Assembly (NCBI GenBank): GCA_015654675.1
Contig: JAATGM010000019.1
Span: 62,001 to 126,000, forward strand
Direction of reading: 5' to 3'
From: Planctomycetota bacterium
GTDB taxonomy: Bacteria; Planctomycetota; Phycisphaerae; UBA1845; UTPLA1
Length of the DNA stretch: 64,000 nucleotides
The notes below the pieces were generated by a model, which was not told where the DNA came from, ran no database searches, and saw nothing but the letters and a program-made list of their open reading frames with translations. A program made the position numbers and the translations under genes. Of the stretch, positions 1-9,535 are shown in pieces (positions within the stretch are counted from its first letter, which is position 1; each line of letters starts with the position of its first letter).

Positions 1-2800
1 CGTTCCAGATGCCGCCCGCGCCCCACTGGGCCGAGTTATTGCTGGCGGTGCAATTGATGAAACTTGCCGAGGAGCCGCTCCATTGTTCGGCGGTTGCACC
101 GTAGCCGTCCGTCGACGTATTGCCGCTGAAGACACAATTGGTGATGACCGGCGTGCTGGCGTCGGTGACGAAGACGCCGCCGCCGCCCCATTCGCCAGTG
201 TTACCGAAGAAGCGGCAGTTGGTGACGACGGCCGAGCTGTGGTCAGCGATCCAGACGCCGGCGCCGTATTTCGCGTGGTTGGCTGTGAACGTGCAATCGC
301 GGATGGTGGGCATGCTGGCGAAGGATACAACGCCACCGCCGCTCCAGCCGGAGGTGTTTTGATTAAACGTGCAATTGGTGATCGTCGGCTGACTGCCGTT
401 GGACATGCCGATCGCGCCGCTGCTGCCCGTGACGTTAACAATGGAGCCGCCGGTATTGGTGGTAAAGGTAGAGCCAGTGACGACAGGGCTGGCGGCGTAG
501 ATCCAGATGGCGCCGGCGTCGTTGGCGCCGACGTTGCTCGTGAATGTGCAGTTGTTGAAGTGTGCATTCGCACCGTCGTGGCAATAGGCGCCCGCGCCGA
601 AGGTGGCCGTGTTGCCGGTAAAGGTGCACTGGGTAAGCGTTGGTGAGTTGGGAGACGTGCCGCCGGCAATGAAACCGCCGCCTCCGTTGCCGAGGGCGGC
701 ATTGGTGTTGAAGTTGCACTGTGTCAGCGTCGGACTGGCGTTCCAGCTTCCGAACGCGCCGCCCCATGGCGACATGTTGCTGGTAAAGGTGCAGTTGGTG
801 AAGGTCGCGCCGTCGCTCAGTTCGCAGTTGACCGCTCCGTAGTCGGCGGCGGCCGTGTTGTTGGTGAAGGTGCAGCCGGTGTAGGCGGGAGAGGACTGAT
901 AGCTGCTCGCCGCGCCACCGAGCGAGCCGGCCGTGTTGGCGTCGAAGGTGCAGGAAACGAATTGGGAATTGGAGCCGTCACTGTCGCTTGCTCCTCCGCC
1001 AATGGTCGCGTTGTTGGCCGTGAAGCGGCAATTGCGAATGGTCGCGCCGCTGCAGCGAGACCGGTAACCGCCGCCGCTTTCGTTGGGGTATCCGTCATTC
1101 GCATTGCCGGCGGTGATGGTGAACCCGTCGAGGATGGCGGTCGAATTCAATCCGGTGCCGTCGACGACGTGATAGGAATTGTCGGAGTTGTCTCCCGAGA
1201 CGCCGATGTCGCCGGAGAGAGTGGTGACGTTGGCGGCGATGTTTCGCTGGGTGAGAAGCGATTCCGTGCCATTGAAGCCGCCGTAGATCGAGACGCCGTT
1301 GATCGGGCGGAATGAAAGATCACGTACAAACAGTGGATTCGTTTGGCCGCGATTGGGCTTGTAGGTCCCCGCAGCGACCCAGACTTCGGTGACGACGCCG
1401 CGCGATGACACGGCCTTTCCAATTCCCGCCTGGAGATCCTGAATAGCGGTGGCCCAGGATGAACCGTCGCCTCCGGGAGCAGCGGCCGCTCGAACAAAGA
1501 GTCGACTGGGCGGCGGCGAGACGAGCGTGCTCGGACGGAAGTTTGCAATGGTGAAGGCCGTGTTGTTATGGGTGAGCACGTTGTTGCAGGACGTATTGAT
1601 GTCGTCGCCAGCGACTCCCATCGCTCCGTGGTTTCCAAGCGGGCCGTTGTAGTCCATGTTGGGGTTGGAGAAGTAGAGAATGTTCGTGCCGGGCGGATAG
1701 GCCATGATGGTCTTCCAGACGCTGCCGGGCTCGCGATAGCCATAGGAATAATTGAAGAAGCCGCAGCAGGGTGTCGTGACGCGATCATGCTGGCAACCAA
1801 AGTTGTGGCCGACTTCGTGGGCGAGAGTTTCGAAGGGGGCGTTGTCCTGTCGCATGACGCCAAAGGTGGAGCGGCCGTCGTCATCGGGGCCGAGTGTTGC
1901 GAGGAAATAGGCGGCGCCGCCGGCATCGAGGTTATTGACGAAGAGGAACACGAGGTCGGCACCGTATGTGTCGCGGTCGGCGTGGACGCTGTCGAGGAAG
2001 CCGTCGGACGGATTAACGAGGCGCGGCAGGTCGGTCGCATAGACGCCGGTCTCGGTGTAGGAGATGAGAGCGGTGCGTACGATGCGGACGCGCGGGTTGA
2101 CGTTGCTGTTGGCGTAGGCCTGATTGGCGATCGACGCCGCCTGCGTGATAAGGGCATTGATCTGGGGAACGCCACCGGCTGCATCGCGAGCGGCGGCGGT
2201 GTAGACCACCATGATGTCGATCATGCTGCCATCGTCGGCGGAGTAGCGGGCGAGCGGTGAATTGGCGACCGGGCACACCGGAACGGCACCGCGGGGCTGC
2301 ACGGGCGGGGCGAGGTTAGCCGCGCCGCAGTAATCGGCAGTGAGTTTGGATTCATCGAATTTTCGAGCGACGAGCCGGCCGGTGGCGTCCTGGCGGATGT
2401 CGAATCGACCGATACCCGGCGCGGTGATTGAGGCGACGAAGACCTCGCGCTGAAAGGTTGCGACGACGGTGCTGTTGGGTATGCCAACTAACTGGCCAAA
2501 CGCAGTGAAGTCGTCCGCCGACCGATTATCGAACTGATCGAAACGGGCATGGAATACGGAATCTGAAGAAAGCGCGATATCAACAGTCGCGTTGCTTCGA
2601 AGCTGAGCGAATACGTTGAGGTCGACACTGACGGGCACGGCAGACGCGACGCCCGCGTTCCTGGCGGCGACTGAAATTGACCCGCTATCGATCGCGCCGG
2701 CGGAGGGCATGACAAGCTTTGGCGAATCCGATGCTCGGACCGTTGGCCCGCAAATAAACGCGCCGGCAACCGCGGCAAATATGAGAAATCTTCCCAACAT
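1..2800 (-). CDS. Secreted metzincin-type zinc metalloprotease with right-handed beta-helix tail (3' end cut by window)
   Basis: The gene starts at the ATG complementary to 2798-2800, with GGGGAG just upstream, and stays open to the left edge, so at least 933 residues are present and the C-terminus is missing. Residues 1-23 form a signal peptide. The catalytic site HEVGHNFGCQHD lies at residues 328-339, giving the metzincin HExxHxxGxxH signature with the following Asp seen in reprolysin-like enzymes. From about residue 430 the protein becomes a repetitive segment rich in 'NCTF..N.A' units with Gly/Asn turns, typical of parallel beta-helix (polymorphic outer-membrane-type) domains. It is probably exported and acts on or outside the cell surface. 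Substrate unknown. A C-terminal sorting signal or dockerin, as in the other metalloprotease of this window at 51112, would lie beyond the edge. Confidence 0.85.
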   Translation of the reverse strand, partial: MLGRFLIFAAVAGAFICGPTVRASDSPKLVMPSAGAIDSGSISVAARNAGVASAVPVSVDLNVFAQLRSNATVDIALSSDSVFHARFDQFDNRSADDFTAFGQLVGIPNSTVVATFQREVFVASITAPGIGRFDIRQDATGRLVARKFDESKLTADYCGAANLAPPVQPRGAVPVCPVANSPLARYSADDGSMIDIMVVYTAAARDAAGGVPQINALITQAASIANQAYANSNVNPRVRIVRTALISYTETGVYATDLPRLVNPSDGFLDSVHADRDTYGADLVFLFVNNLDAGGAAYFLATLGPDDDGRSTFGVMRQDNAPFETLAHEVGHNFGCQHDRVTTPCCGFFNYSYGYREPGSVWKTIMAYPPGTNILYFSNPNMDYNGPLGNHGAMGVAGDDINTSCNNVLTHNNTAFTIANFRPSTLVSPPPSRLFVRAAAAPGGDGSSWATAIQDLQAGIGKAVSSRGVVTEVWVAAGTYKPNRGQTNPLFVRDLSFRPINGVSIYGGFNGTESLLTQRNIAANVTTLSGDIGVSGDNSDNSYHVVDGTGLNSTAILDGFTITAGNANDGYPNESGGGYRSRCSGATIRNCRFTANNATIGGGASDSDGSNSQFVSCTFDANTAGSLGGAASSYQSSPAYTGCTFTNNTAAADYGAVNCELSDGATFTNCTFTSNMSPWGGAFGSWNASPTLTQCNFNTNAALGNGGGGFIAGGTSPNSPTLTQCTFTGNTATFGAGAYCHDGANAHFNNCTFTSNVGANDAGAIWIYAASPVVTGSTFTTNTGGSIVNVTGSSGAIGMSNGSQPTITNCTFNQNTSGWSGGGVVSFASMPTIRDCTFTANHAKYGAGVWIADHSSAVVTNCRFFGNTGEWGGGGVFVTDASTPVITNCVFSGNTSTDGYGATAEQWSGSSASFINCTASNNSAQWGAGGIWN

Positions 2801-2957
2801 GGTTCTCCCCTGGGCGCGGCTCGACCGCTCGCGCGCTTGCCTGATTTTACTCGGTCGCGAAGTGGCAGTGAGGCGAATTCGTGGAATCTACACGCACCAC
2901 CGCTGATCGTTGGAGGCGGGACGCTCGGAAGTCCTTGATTCGCATTGCATTAGGGCA

Positions 2958-5432
2958 TTAGCCGCGTGATTGAGCGCGAATGATGTCGCTGGCCTGATTG
3001 GTGGTGAGATTCAGGGCACCCAGGGCCTGCGACGCAGCCGTGCGAATATCGAGGTCTTTTTCCTGTTCAGAGACCTTTACGATCTGATCAACCAGGCGAT
3101 TTTCGAGCTTGTTGCCGATCAGCCGGGCCGATTCCGCGAGCGAACCAAAGGTGGCGACGCGCTGGGCTTTGCTGTTCTTCACATTCAACGCTGCCTCAGC
3201 GAGGCCCTTCTGGGCAGCGGCCGTCGGCGAGACCGCCAGGGCGGCGGCGGACTTGATACGGAGTTCCTCGCTTGGCTGGGCCAATGCGTCGATCAACGCG
3301 CCGTCGGCGCGGGACAGTTCGAAGACAGTGGACCGCGCGATCGCGATGAGACGAAGCGCCTCGGCGGCCTGAATGGCCAGACTAAGTGATACATTCTTGT
3401 CGAGCGATTTCATGCCGAGCGTGCTCGACGCGTCGGACAGCTTGCGCGTCACGGTCTGGGCGATCTTCTCTTCGGCGGCATCGACCTTGAGCACGTCGGA
3501 GAGAATGGTCTCGACTCCGGTGTAATCGCGGGCGACGTTTCCGGCGGCGCCGGTTTGTTTGGGCTTGCTCACAATCAGCAACGGAACGGTAGCCGTCTCG
3601 GGCCGGCGGCGCAGGTCGGCGATGGCCTCGGCGAGCGGCGGCGATGCCAAATCGCTGGCGACGAGGACGGCGTCAAAGGCGGGGACGTTGGCTTTGCGGG
3701 CAAGCTCCAGGGCCGAATAGAGAGACTCGTCGGAATAGACTTCGTAGTCCATCGCGCGAAGCACGGACTGAAATGCATTTCGTGTCTGCGAATCGGGATC
3801 GGCGACGATGGCGTAACGCTTGCTTGACTGTCCGAGCGCTTCGGCGAGGGCTGGGACGACGTTTTGCGCACCGGGGAAACCAGACGTGGGCAGAGCGCGG
3901 GCCAAGGCCAGGGCGGCTTTCACGCGGACCAGTCGGTTGGGGAACTCGAGCGCGCGAACGAGGGCCTGCTTGACGTCTTCCGGCCCGACAAGACTTGACG
4001 GCCCAGCCGTGGTGGCGAGCGCGGCGATTGTGCCGATGGCGACAGCGGCGTCACGATCTTTGACAGCGCGGGCCAGGGCCATGTGGTTGTAGAGCGGGCC
4101 GGCTGCGCGAGCGAAGTAGATGGAGCGCGGGTAGTTCTCCGGGCGTGTTGCGTCTTTCTCGGCGAGTGGCGAGGCGGCTTCCGACTCGACATCCATGCCG
4201 AGCTTGGCTTCGCGCTGGAAGTCGGCGGCGATCCAAACGGCGATCGAGTTGGCGTCGGATGTGGCGAGTTCCAAAGCGGCTTCGGCGGAGCGCATGGCCA
4301 TGACGTCGTTGAAGATCGCCCGAGGAACGGGGACGTAACGGAGGGCCTGGGCCTCGTCGTCGAAGTACCAGACGTTGGCCGTATCGACGCGCGAATCAGC
4401 CCGGAGCGATTCGGCGTCGTCGTAGTATCCGTCAGCGAGCATGCGGAAGAGCACGGCCGCATCGACGGTGCCGGTCTTATTGCATGCTCCAAGGGCTTCT
4501 CCGGCAGCGGCCTTCACCTGCGGGGTGGCGCTGGAGTCGCTGGAGACGATTCGTGCGAGATAGGGGGCGGCCTGCGGGTAACCAATGCTGCCCAAGGCGC
4601 GAATGAGGATCTCGCGTGTGACCTGGTCCTTCATGTTCAGGGCGATCACGAGGGGGTTCAAAGCCGAGCGGCCCATGAGCGGGAGCAATTGCATGATGGC
4701 CGGGTGGAGGTCGCGCTTCTTGGGGTCCTGCAGGTATGCAATCAAGGCGGGCACCGCATATTCGCCCGACGACTTGAGGAAGTTGGTGGCCTGATAGACG
4801 ACGCGCGGCGGGCCGCCGAGGCGTTCGACGTTGACTTCGATTTCGGCCGGGTCCATGCGGAGGGCGAGCGCGCCCTCTTCGAGCACCTTCATGACGAGCT
4901 TGGCCGACGGGCCTACTTCGGTGTTGGCGACGAGCTTGGTGAGTGTCTCCGAGCGGGCGGGGTTGTAGCGAGAAAGCTCGAGCAGCGCGACCGGGTCGGG
5001 GTTCGAGTCGACCAGGGCCTTGAAGTTCGCATCGGCGTAGTTGAAGCGACCAATGGCAGCAAAGTGCCAGCCGTCTTCGGCGAGTTGCCTCTGGCGGCGG
5101 CCATTCTTGATTTGGTCGACGAGCTTCTTTCCGACGTCTCCGAGAACCTTGTCCTGAACGGCTTGCTCAAAACGAAGCGTTCCGGAGCGATCAGCCATGA
5201 GCGCGAGTCGAAGGTCGGAGAGCTTCATGGCGGCGACGGCATTGAAGGCCTTGGTGGCGTCGTCGGGTTTGTCTTCTTCGAGGGCTTTGATGCCGCTCGA
5301 CCAGAGCGCCCATGCCTTGCCATCCTGGCCGACCATGTCGTCAGTGATTTCCTCCGCGCGGGCATGCGGCGCGGCGGTCAGGAAGGCGATCGCGAGCGAA
5401 GCGAGAAATATTCGCGAAAGGAAGGTGGCCAT
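2958..5432 (-). CDS. Exported HEAT-repeat protein with an internal degenerate receiver-like domain
   Basis: An 824-residue protein. The start at 5432 is chosen because it is preceded by GGAG and begins a clean signal peptide (MATFLSRIF... ending near APHARA); an upstream in-frame start would bury this signal. The N-terminal half has TPR/HEAT-like helical repeats. Residues about 540-650 resemble a CheY-type receiver (beta1 AIVADPD, FDAVLVASD, PLLIVSKP). At the usual phosphoacceptor position there is Ala592, and the first acidic-pocket residue is Ala544. Helical HEAT-like repeats resume to the C-terminus. A phosphorylation-competent receiver is therefore unlikely, and a scaffold role outside the cytoplasm is the simplest inference. 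A sigma70-like promoter lies upstream at 5561-5589. Function unknown. Confidence 0.85.
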   Translation of the reverse strand: MATFLSRIFLASLAIAFLTAAPHARAEEITDDMVGQDGKAWALWSSGIKALEEDKPDDATKAFNAVAAMKLSDLRLALMADRSGTLRFEQAVQDKVLGDVGKKLVDQIKNGRRQRQLAEDGWHFAAIGRFNYADANFKALVDSNPDPVALLELSRYNPARSETLTKLVANTEVGPSAKLVMKVLEEGALALRMDPAEIEVNVERLGGPPRVVYQATNFLKSSGEYAVPALIAYLQDPKKRDLHPAIMQLLPLMGRSALNPLVIALNMKDQVTREILIRALGSIGYPQAAPYLARIVSSDSSATPQVKAAAGEALGACNKTGTVDAAVLFRMLADGYYDDAESLRADSRVDTANVWYFDDEAQALRYVPVPRAIFNDVMAMRSAEAALELATSDANSIAVWIAADFQREAKLGMDVESEAASPLAEKDATRPENYPRSIYFARAAGPLYNHMALARAVKDRDAAVAIGTIAALATTAGPSSLVGPEDVKQALVRALEFPNRLVRVKAALALARALPTSGFPGAQNVVPALAEALGQSSKRYAIVADPDSQTRNAFQSVLRAMDYEVYSDESLYSALELARKANVPAFDAVLVASDLASPPLAEAIADLRRRPETATVPLLIVSKPKQTGAAGNVARDYTGVETILSDVLKVDAAEEKIAQTVTRKLSDASSTLGMKSLDKNVSLSLAIQAAEALRLIAIARSTVFELSRADGALIDALAQPSEELRIKSAAALAVSPTAAAQKGLAEAALNVKNSKAQRVATFGSLAESARLIGNKLENRLVDQIVKVSEQEKDLDIRTAASQALGALNLTTNQASDIIRAQSRG

Positions 5433-5754
5433 GCGCTGATCTCCTCGGATGATCCGGACGACGGTCGTTGTACGTCGGGGGAACCCGCCAATTGGAGCCG
5501 CTTGTAATCCCGCTCGTGGGTGCGAGGGGTGGGGCGACTGGGGGTGGACTACAAGCATCTTATATACCAAGAGTTACGGCGTCCGTCAAGTTCTTGTCGG
5601 CGGCGGCGGCGGGTCGCTTGAAGCTAATCGTCAGTCCGGGGCGCTAACAAAAGTGTAGTGTTCTGCGCGGCAACCGTTTGCGCGCTCGTCTTTGATCCCG
5701 GGTAGTTGCGTAGCAGGGCTGCTAAGGGCGGTCGGGCCGCTACCATGCGGCGTC
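5433..5754. other. Divergent intergenic region between HEAT gene and glcD
   Basis: A gene-free stretch of about 320 bases between divergent genes. It holds the minus-strand promoter at 5561-5589. I could not find an equally good promoter for the rightward glc operon, nor an operator palindrome or riboswitch. Confidence 0.5.
5561..5589 (-). promoter_or_regulatory. Sigma70-type promoter for the HEAT/pseudo-receiver gene
   Basis: On the minus strand TTGACG (5584-5589) is followed after exactly 17 bases by TATATA (5561-5566); TATAAG two bases further is an alternative -10. The start point would fall near 5553, leaving a leader of about 120 bases before the ATG at 5432. Confidence 0.55.
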
Positions 5755-7173
5755 GTGACACTGATAGACGAGTTGCGAGGCATCTGTGGTCCGGAGGGCG
5801 TTGCGGCCGACCGAGGGGAGCTGGCGACCTTTGAGAGCGACGCATTTACCCTCGTAAAGGCGCGACCCGATCTTGTGGCGTTTCCGCGTTCGACGGATGA
5901 AGTGTCACGGGTGGTCCGGGCGGCGGTACGGGCTGGGGCAGCCATTGTGCCGCGCGGAGCGGGGACGAGTCTGTCCGGGGGGGCGATCGCGGTGGACGGC
6001 GGGGTGTGCGTCTGCCTTTCGCGGATGCGGCGGATTCTGAAGGTTGATCATCGGGATCGGTATGCCCACGTTGAAGCGGGTGTCGCGAATCTGGCCGTCT
6101 CAAATGCGGTGAGGGACGCGGGCTATCAATATGCGCCCGACCCGTCGAGCCAGATGGTGAGCACCATCGGTGGCAACGTGGCGACCAATGCCGGCGGGCC
6201 GCACACATTGAAGATGGGTGTCACCGTCAACCATATTCTGGGGGCGACGGTCGTGCTGGCGAACGGAGATATCACGCAGATGGGCGGGACTTATCCGGAT
6301 GCGCCGGGCAGCGACCTGCTTGGGTTGGTGGTCGGAAGCGAGGGGACGCTGGGGATTGTGACGGAGGTCATCGTGCGTCTGGTGCGGATCGCCCCGGAGG
6401 TACGGACGCAGTTGGCCGTGTTTGAAACGATTGATGCGGCGGCGCGGACGATCAGTGCAATCATCGCGGCGGGGATTTTGCCGGCGGCGCTGGAGATGAT
6501 GGATGCGCTGACCGTTGCGGCGGTTGAGGATTGGCTGCACATGGGCTTTCCGCGCGACGCGGGTGCGGTGCTGATCATCGAGCTGGACGGACTTGCGCCG
6601 GGCATGGATCGCCAGGTTGCGCGGGTGGGAGAGATCTGTCGCGCCAATGGATGCCGCGAAGTGCGGATTGCGGCCACCGCCGCCGAGCGGGCCGAACTCT
6701 GGAAGGCGAGGAAAAAGTCGTTCGGAGCGATGGGGCGCTATGGAATGAGCATGTGCACGCAGGATGGCGTCGTTCCGCGGACGCGCGTGCCGGAGATCAT
6801 GCGGTTTGTCGCGGAGGTTGCGACGCGGCGCGGGATTCGGATCGCGAACGTGATTCATGCCGGCGATGGGAATATTCATCCGCTGATGCTCTATGACGAT
6901 CGCGATGCGCGGCAGGTGCGTGCGGTGGTTGAGGCGAGTCACGACATTCTTCGGAAGTGCGTGGAACTGGGCGGCACGATCAGCGGGGAGCATGGAATCG
7001 GGATTGAGAAGGTCGGCGCGATGGAGGCCATGTTTGACGCAGAAAGTCTCGCGATGATGCAGCGCATTCGAATCGCCTTCGACCCGGGCGGCACGCTCAA
7101 TCCCCGGAAGCTGTTCGCGACGGGTGGCGGGTGTCTCGAATTGCTCAAGCCGCCGAAGGGGATTCCGGCATGA
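5755..7173 (+). CDS. glcD: Glycolate oxidase FAD-binding subunit GlcD
   Basis: A 472-residue member of the GlcD/D-lactate dehydrogenase family, which oxidises glycolate (or another 2-hydroxy acid) to glyoxylate with electrons passed on through GlcF. The FAD-binding PP-loop reads PRGAGTSLSGGA. The C-terminal FAD-oxidase domain has GDGNIHP and GEHGIGIEK near the end, both family hallmarks. The GTG at 5755 is taken as start because homologous sequence (TLIDELRGICG) begins there; a TTG at 5692 would add a non-conserved arginine-poor extension. Its stop overlaps the glcE start (ATGA), so the two are probably translationally coupled. Confidence 0.9.
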   Translation: MTLIDELRGICGPEGVAADRGELATFESDAFTLVKARPDLVAFPRSTDEVSRVVRAAVRAGAAIVPRGAGTSLSGGAIAVDGGVCVCLSRMRRILKVDHRDRYAHVEAGVANLAVSNAVRDAGYQYAPDPSSQMVSTIGGNVATNAGGPHTLKMGVTVNHILGATVVLANGDITQMGGTYPDAPGSDLLGLVVGSEGTLGIVTEVIVRLVRIAPEVRTQLAVFETIDAAARTISAIIAAGILPAALEMMDALTVAAVEDWLHMGFPRDAGAVLIIELDGLAPGMDRQVARVGEICRANGCREVRIAATAAERAELWKARKKSFGAMGRYGMSMCTQDGVVPRTRVPEIMRFVAEVATRRGIRIANVIHAGDGNIHPLMLYDDRDARQVRAVVEASHDILRKCVELGGTISGEHGIGIEKVGAMEAMFDAESLAMMQRIRIAFDPGGTLNPRKLFATGGGCLELLKPPKGIPA

Positions 7174-8219
7174 TGGAACCGGCCACCATTGCGGAAGCGA
7201 GCGCGGCGGTGCGCGCCGTCGCCGAACGTGGCGATCGTTTGGTTATTTGCGGGGCAGGGACGAAGGTTGCTTGCGGCGACCGATCTATTTCAACGCGCCG
7301 TCTGGCTCAAGTCATTGAATACGCGCCGGCCGACATGACGATCACGGTCGAGGCGGGCGTGACGCTTGCGGAGATCGAACGAATTACTTCAGCCGACCAG
7401 CTTCGGCTGGCGCTTGATCCGCCGTTGTATGGAGGGCGAGCGACGATCGGGGGTGTGCTGGCGTCAAACGATAGTGGTCCGCTTCGAATGCTGCATGGCG
7501 GGCCGCGCGATCTGGTTGTCGGAATGACCATCGTCATGGGCGACGGGATCGTGGTGCGATCGGGCGGGCGTGTGGTGAAGAATGTGGCGGGCTACGGCGT
7601 GCACCGGCTGATGGTCGGGAGCGGTGGCGAGTTGGGAATGATCGCGGCGGCGACGCTCAAATTGCAGCCGCGGCCGGAGGCGATGCGTCTTATCGCGATT
7701 GGTATGCAGGACGCGGCGGCGGCCGAGTCGCTGACGGCGCGGCTAATGGGTGGCGAGCTGCGGCCGGCGATGATCGAGTGGGTGTGGCCGGGCGATCGGT
7801 TCGGGCTTTCCGGACTGGCGGTGGTGCTTGCGTTTGAGGATTGTCGCGAAGCGGTGGCATGGCAATTGGACGAACTGCTTGGAATGGATTTGAAAGCGCG
7901 CGTTTTGGACGAGGGCGAGTCGGTGGACGGCTACGCATGGATCCGTGAATGGGGAGCGAGCGCGACGGTGCGGGCGGGCATGCCGAGCTCGGCTGTCTGG
8001 CGAGTCTTTCGCGACGCGGACGAAAAGCTTGCATTGCTCTCGCACGCCGGAAGCGGGTGTGTTCTTGCGAAGGTGAATGCTCCGCGGGAATCTGAACGAG
8101 TTCAATCGATGGTGCGCGAATGGGGAGGGAATGTGCTCGTGCCGCGCGAGTACAGCGAAATGGGGCATGCGCGTCTTAGATCAGGATTGCAATCGGCGCT
8201 TCGAATGGAGCCGGTCTAA
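7170..8219 (+). CDS. glcE: Glycolate oxidase FAD-binding subunit GlcE
   Basis: A 349-residue second FAD-binding subunit of the glycolate oxidase complex. It has the FAD_binding_4 fold with GAGTK and the RSGGRVVKNVAGYG motif, which is diagnostic for GlcE. It is shorter than GlcD and lacks the long FAD-oxidase_C domain. The ATG at 7170 overlaps the glcD TGA; GAAGGG sits upstream. Its TAA overlaps the glcF ATG (TAATG). The position between glcD and glcF, plus both overlaps, supports co-translation of a three-subunit complex. Confidence 0.9.
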   Translation: MMEPATIAEASAAVRAVAERGDRLVICGAGTKVACGDRSISTRRLAQVIEYAPADMTITVEAGVTLAEIERITSADQLRLALDPPLYGGRATIGGVLASNDSGPLRMLHGGPRDLVVGMTIVMGDGIVVRSGGRVVKNVAGYGVHRLMVGSGGELGMIAAATLKLQPRPEAMRLIAIGMQDAAAAESLTARLMGGELRPAMIEWVWPGDRFGLSGLAVVLAFEDCREAVAWQLDELLGMDLKARVLDEGESVDGYAWIREWGASATVRAGMPSSAVWRVFRDADEKLALLSHAGSGCVLAKVNAPRESERVQSMVREWGGNVLVPREYSEMGHARLRSGLQSALRMEPV

Positions 8220-9472
8220 TGCTAGGCGGCGCGCTGGAGGCGGAGTTTCGGGCCTGCGTTCACTGCGGTCTTTGCCTCGAAAATTGCCCGACCTACGTGC
8301 AGCTCGGTGTGGAGATGGATTCTCCGCGCGGGCGGATCGTATTGATGCGCGGCGTGTTGGAGGGCGCAATCGACGAATCCGCGGAAGTGCGGCGGCACAT
8401 CGATCAATGCCTGGGATGCCGCGCGTGTGAGACGGCTTGTCCGTCGGGCGTTCAGTATGGGGACCTGCTCGAGCGCTATCGATCGACGACACGTCCGATC
8501 GCGGGCCCCCAATCACGGTTGCTCGATTTTCTTTTGTTCTCGATTTTTCCAGACCGCCGGCGGCTGGGGCGTTGGGTGGCGATGGGACGCCTGTCGCGTG
8601 CGATCGGCGTGGACGCGTTTCTTCGCGAGCTTGATCTCAATCGGTTGTTGCCGGCGTGGATGCAGCGACTCATGGCGATGTTGCCTTCAGATGGTGGGCA
8701 GACTGAGCCACTGGTGGATCGCTATCCCGCAATGGGCAAATTGAAGGGTTGTGCGGAGTTGTTTATTGGGTGCGTCGGCGAGGCGATCTTTGCGTCCACG
8801 AACCGAGCGACGGTGCGCGTGTTGAATCGCAATGGCATTGAGGTGAGTTGTCCGCCGACCCAAACGTGTTGCGGGGCGATTCATGCGCATGGGGGACGAT
8901 TGGACGAAGCGCGTGAGTATGCGCGTCGGAACATCATCGAGTTTGCCGGAGACGACCCCATCGTGACGAACATTGCCGGCTGCGGGGCGATGCTGAAAGA
9001 ATATGGCCGACTGTTGGCGGATGACGAAGAGTTCGCCGCACGGGCGGCGCGGTTTTCGGCGCGGGTCCGGGATGTGAGCGAGTTTCTGGCGCAGGGCGAC
9101 CTCGCGCCTTTCAGCAGACCGCTCGCCGCGAAGGTGACGTATCACGATGCCTGTCACCTTTGCCATGCGCAAGGCGTGCGACGCCAGCCGCGCGAGTTGT
9201 TGCGGGCGATACCGGGCCTCGAACTTATTGAGCTGTCCGAGTCCGAGATGTGTTGTGGGGCGGCGGGCACGTACAACCTGACGCAGCCGGAGTTGTCGTC
9301 TGAGCTGGCGAGGCGAAAGTTGGGGTGCATCGAACAAACAGGGGCTCGAATTGTCGCCACCGGGAATGCGGGGTGCATCATGCAGATTCGAACGGCGGTG
9401 GCGGAAGCGGGCCAATCGATTGAAGTCGTTCACCCGATTGAGCTGCTCGACCGGGCCTACGGCGGGGCGTAA
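8219..9472 (+). CDS. glcF: Glycolate oxidase iron-sulfur subunit GlcF
   Basis: A 417-residue protein with two 4Fe-4S motifs at the N-terminus (CVHCGLCLENCP and CLGCRACETACP), followed by two CCG domains (TCCGAIHAHGG, and YHDACHLCHAQG with EMCCGAAGTYNL). This is the standard GlcF architecture: it accepts electrons from the GlcD/GlcE flavins and delivers them to the membrane quinone pool. It is the last gene of the glc operon and is followed within a few bases by a stable hairpin terminator. Confidence 0.92.
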   Translation: MLGGALEAEFRACVHCGLCLENCPTYVQLGVEMDSPRGRIVLMRGVLEGAIDESAEVRRHIDQCLGCRACETACPSGVQYGDLLERYRSTTRPIAGPQSRLLDFLLFSIFPDRRRLGRWVAMGRLSRAIGVDAFLRELDLNRLLPAWMQRLMAMLPSDGGQTEPLVDRYPAMGKLKGCAELFIGCVGEAIFASTNRATVRVLNRNGIEVSCPPTQTCCGAIHAHGGRLDEAREYARRNIIEFAGDDPIVTNIAGCGAMLKEYGRLLADDEEFAARAARFSARVRDVSEFLAQGDLAPFSRPLAAKVTYHDACHLCHAQGVRRQPRELLRAIPGLELIELSESEMCCGAAGTYNLTQPELSSELARRKLGCIEQTGARIVATGNAGCIMQIRTAVAEAGQSIEVVHPIELLDRAYGGA

Positions 9473-9478
9473 AAGCGA

Positions 9479-9507
9479 GCGAGCCCGCCATTGATGGGCG
9501 GGCTCGC
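9479..9507. terminator. Hairpin terminator between convergent glcF and lipoprotein gene
   Basis: An 11-bp perfect GC-rich stem (9479-9489 with 9497-9507) with a 7-base loop lies in the 63-base gap between convergent genes. GTTCGTTT follows on the plus strand and CTTTT lies beyond it on the minus strand, so it may serve both directions. Confidence 0.7.
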
Positions 9508-9535
9508 GGGGTTCGTTTGAATCAGGAATTGGCGT

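Noticed and set aside
4083-5507. Long plus-strand open frame antisense to the HEAT/pseudo-receiver gene
   Set aside because: It is opposite a gene with clear signal peptide and domains; its translation has no recognisable family and the low-complexity look of GC-rich shadow frames.
5692-5754. N-terminal extension of glcD from a TTG codon
   Set aside because: The extra 21 residues have no similarity to GlcD and no ribosome-binding site; homology begins right after the GTG at 5755.
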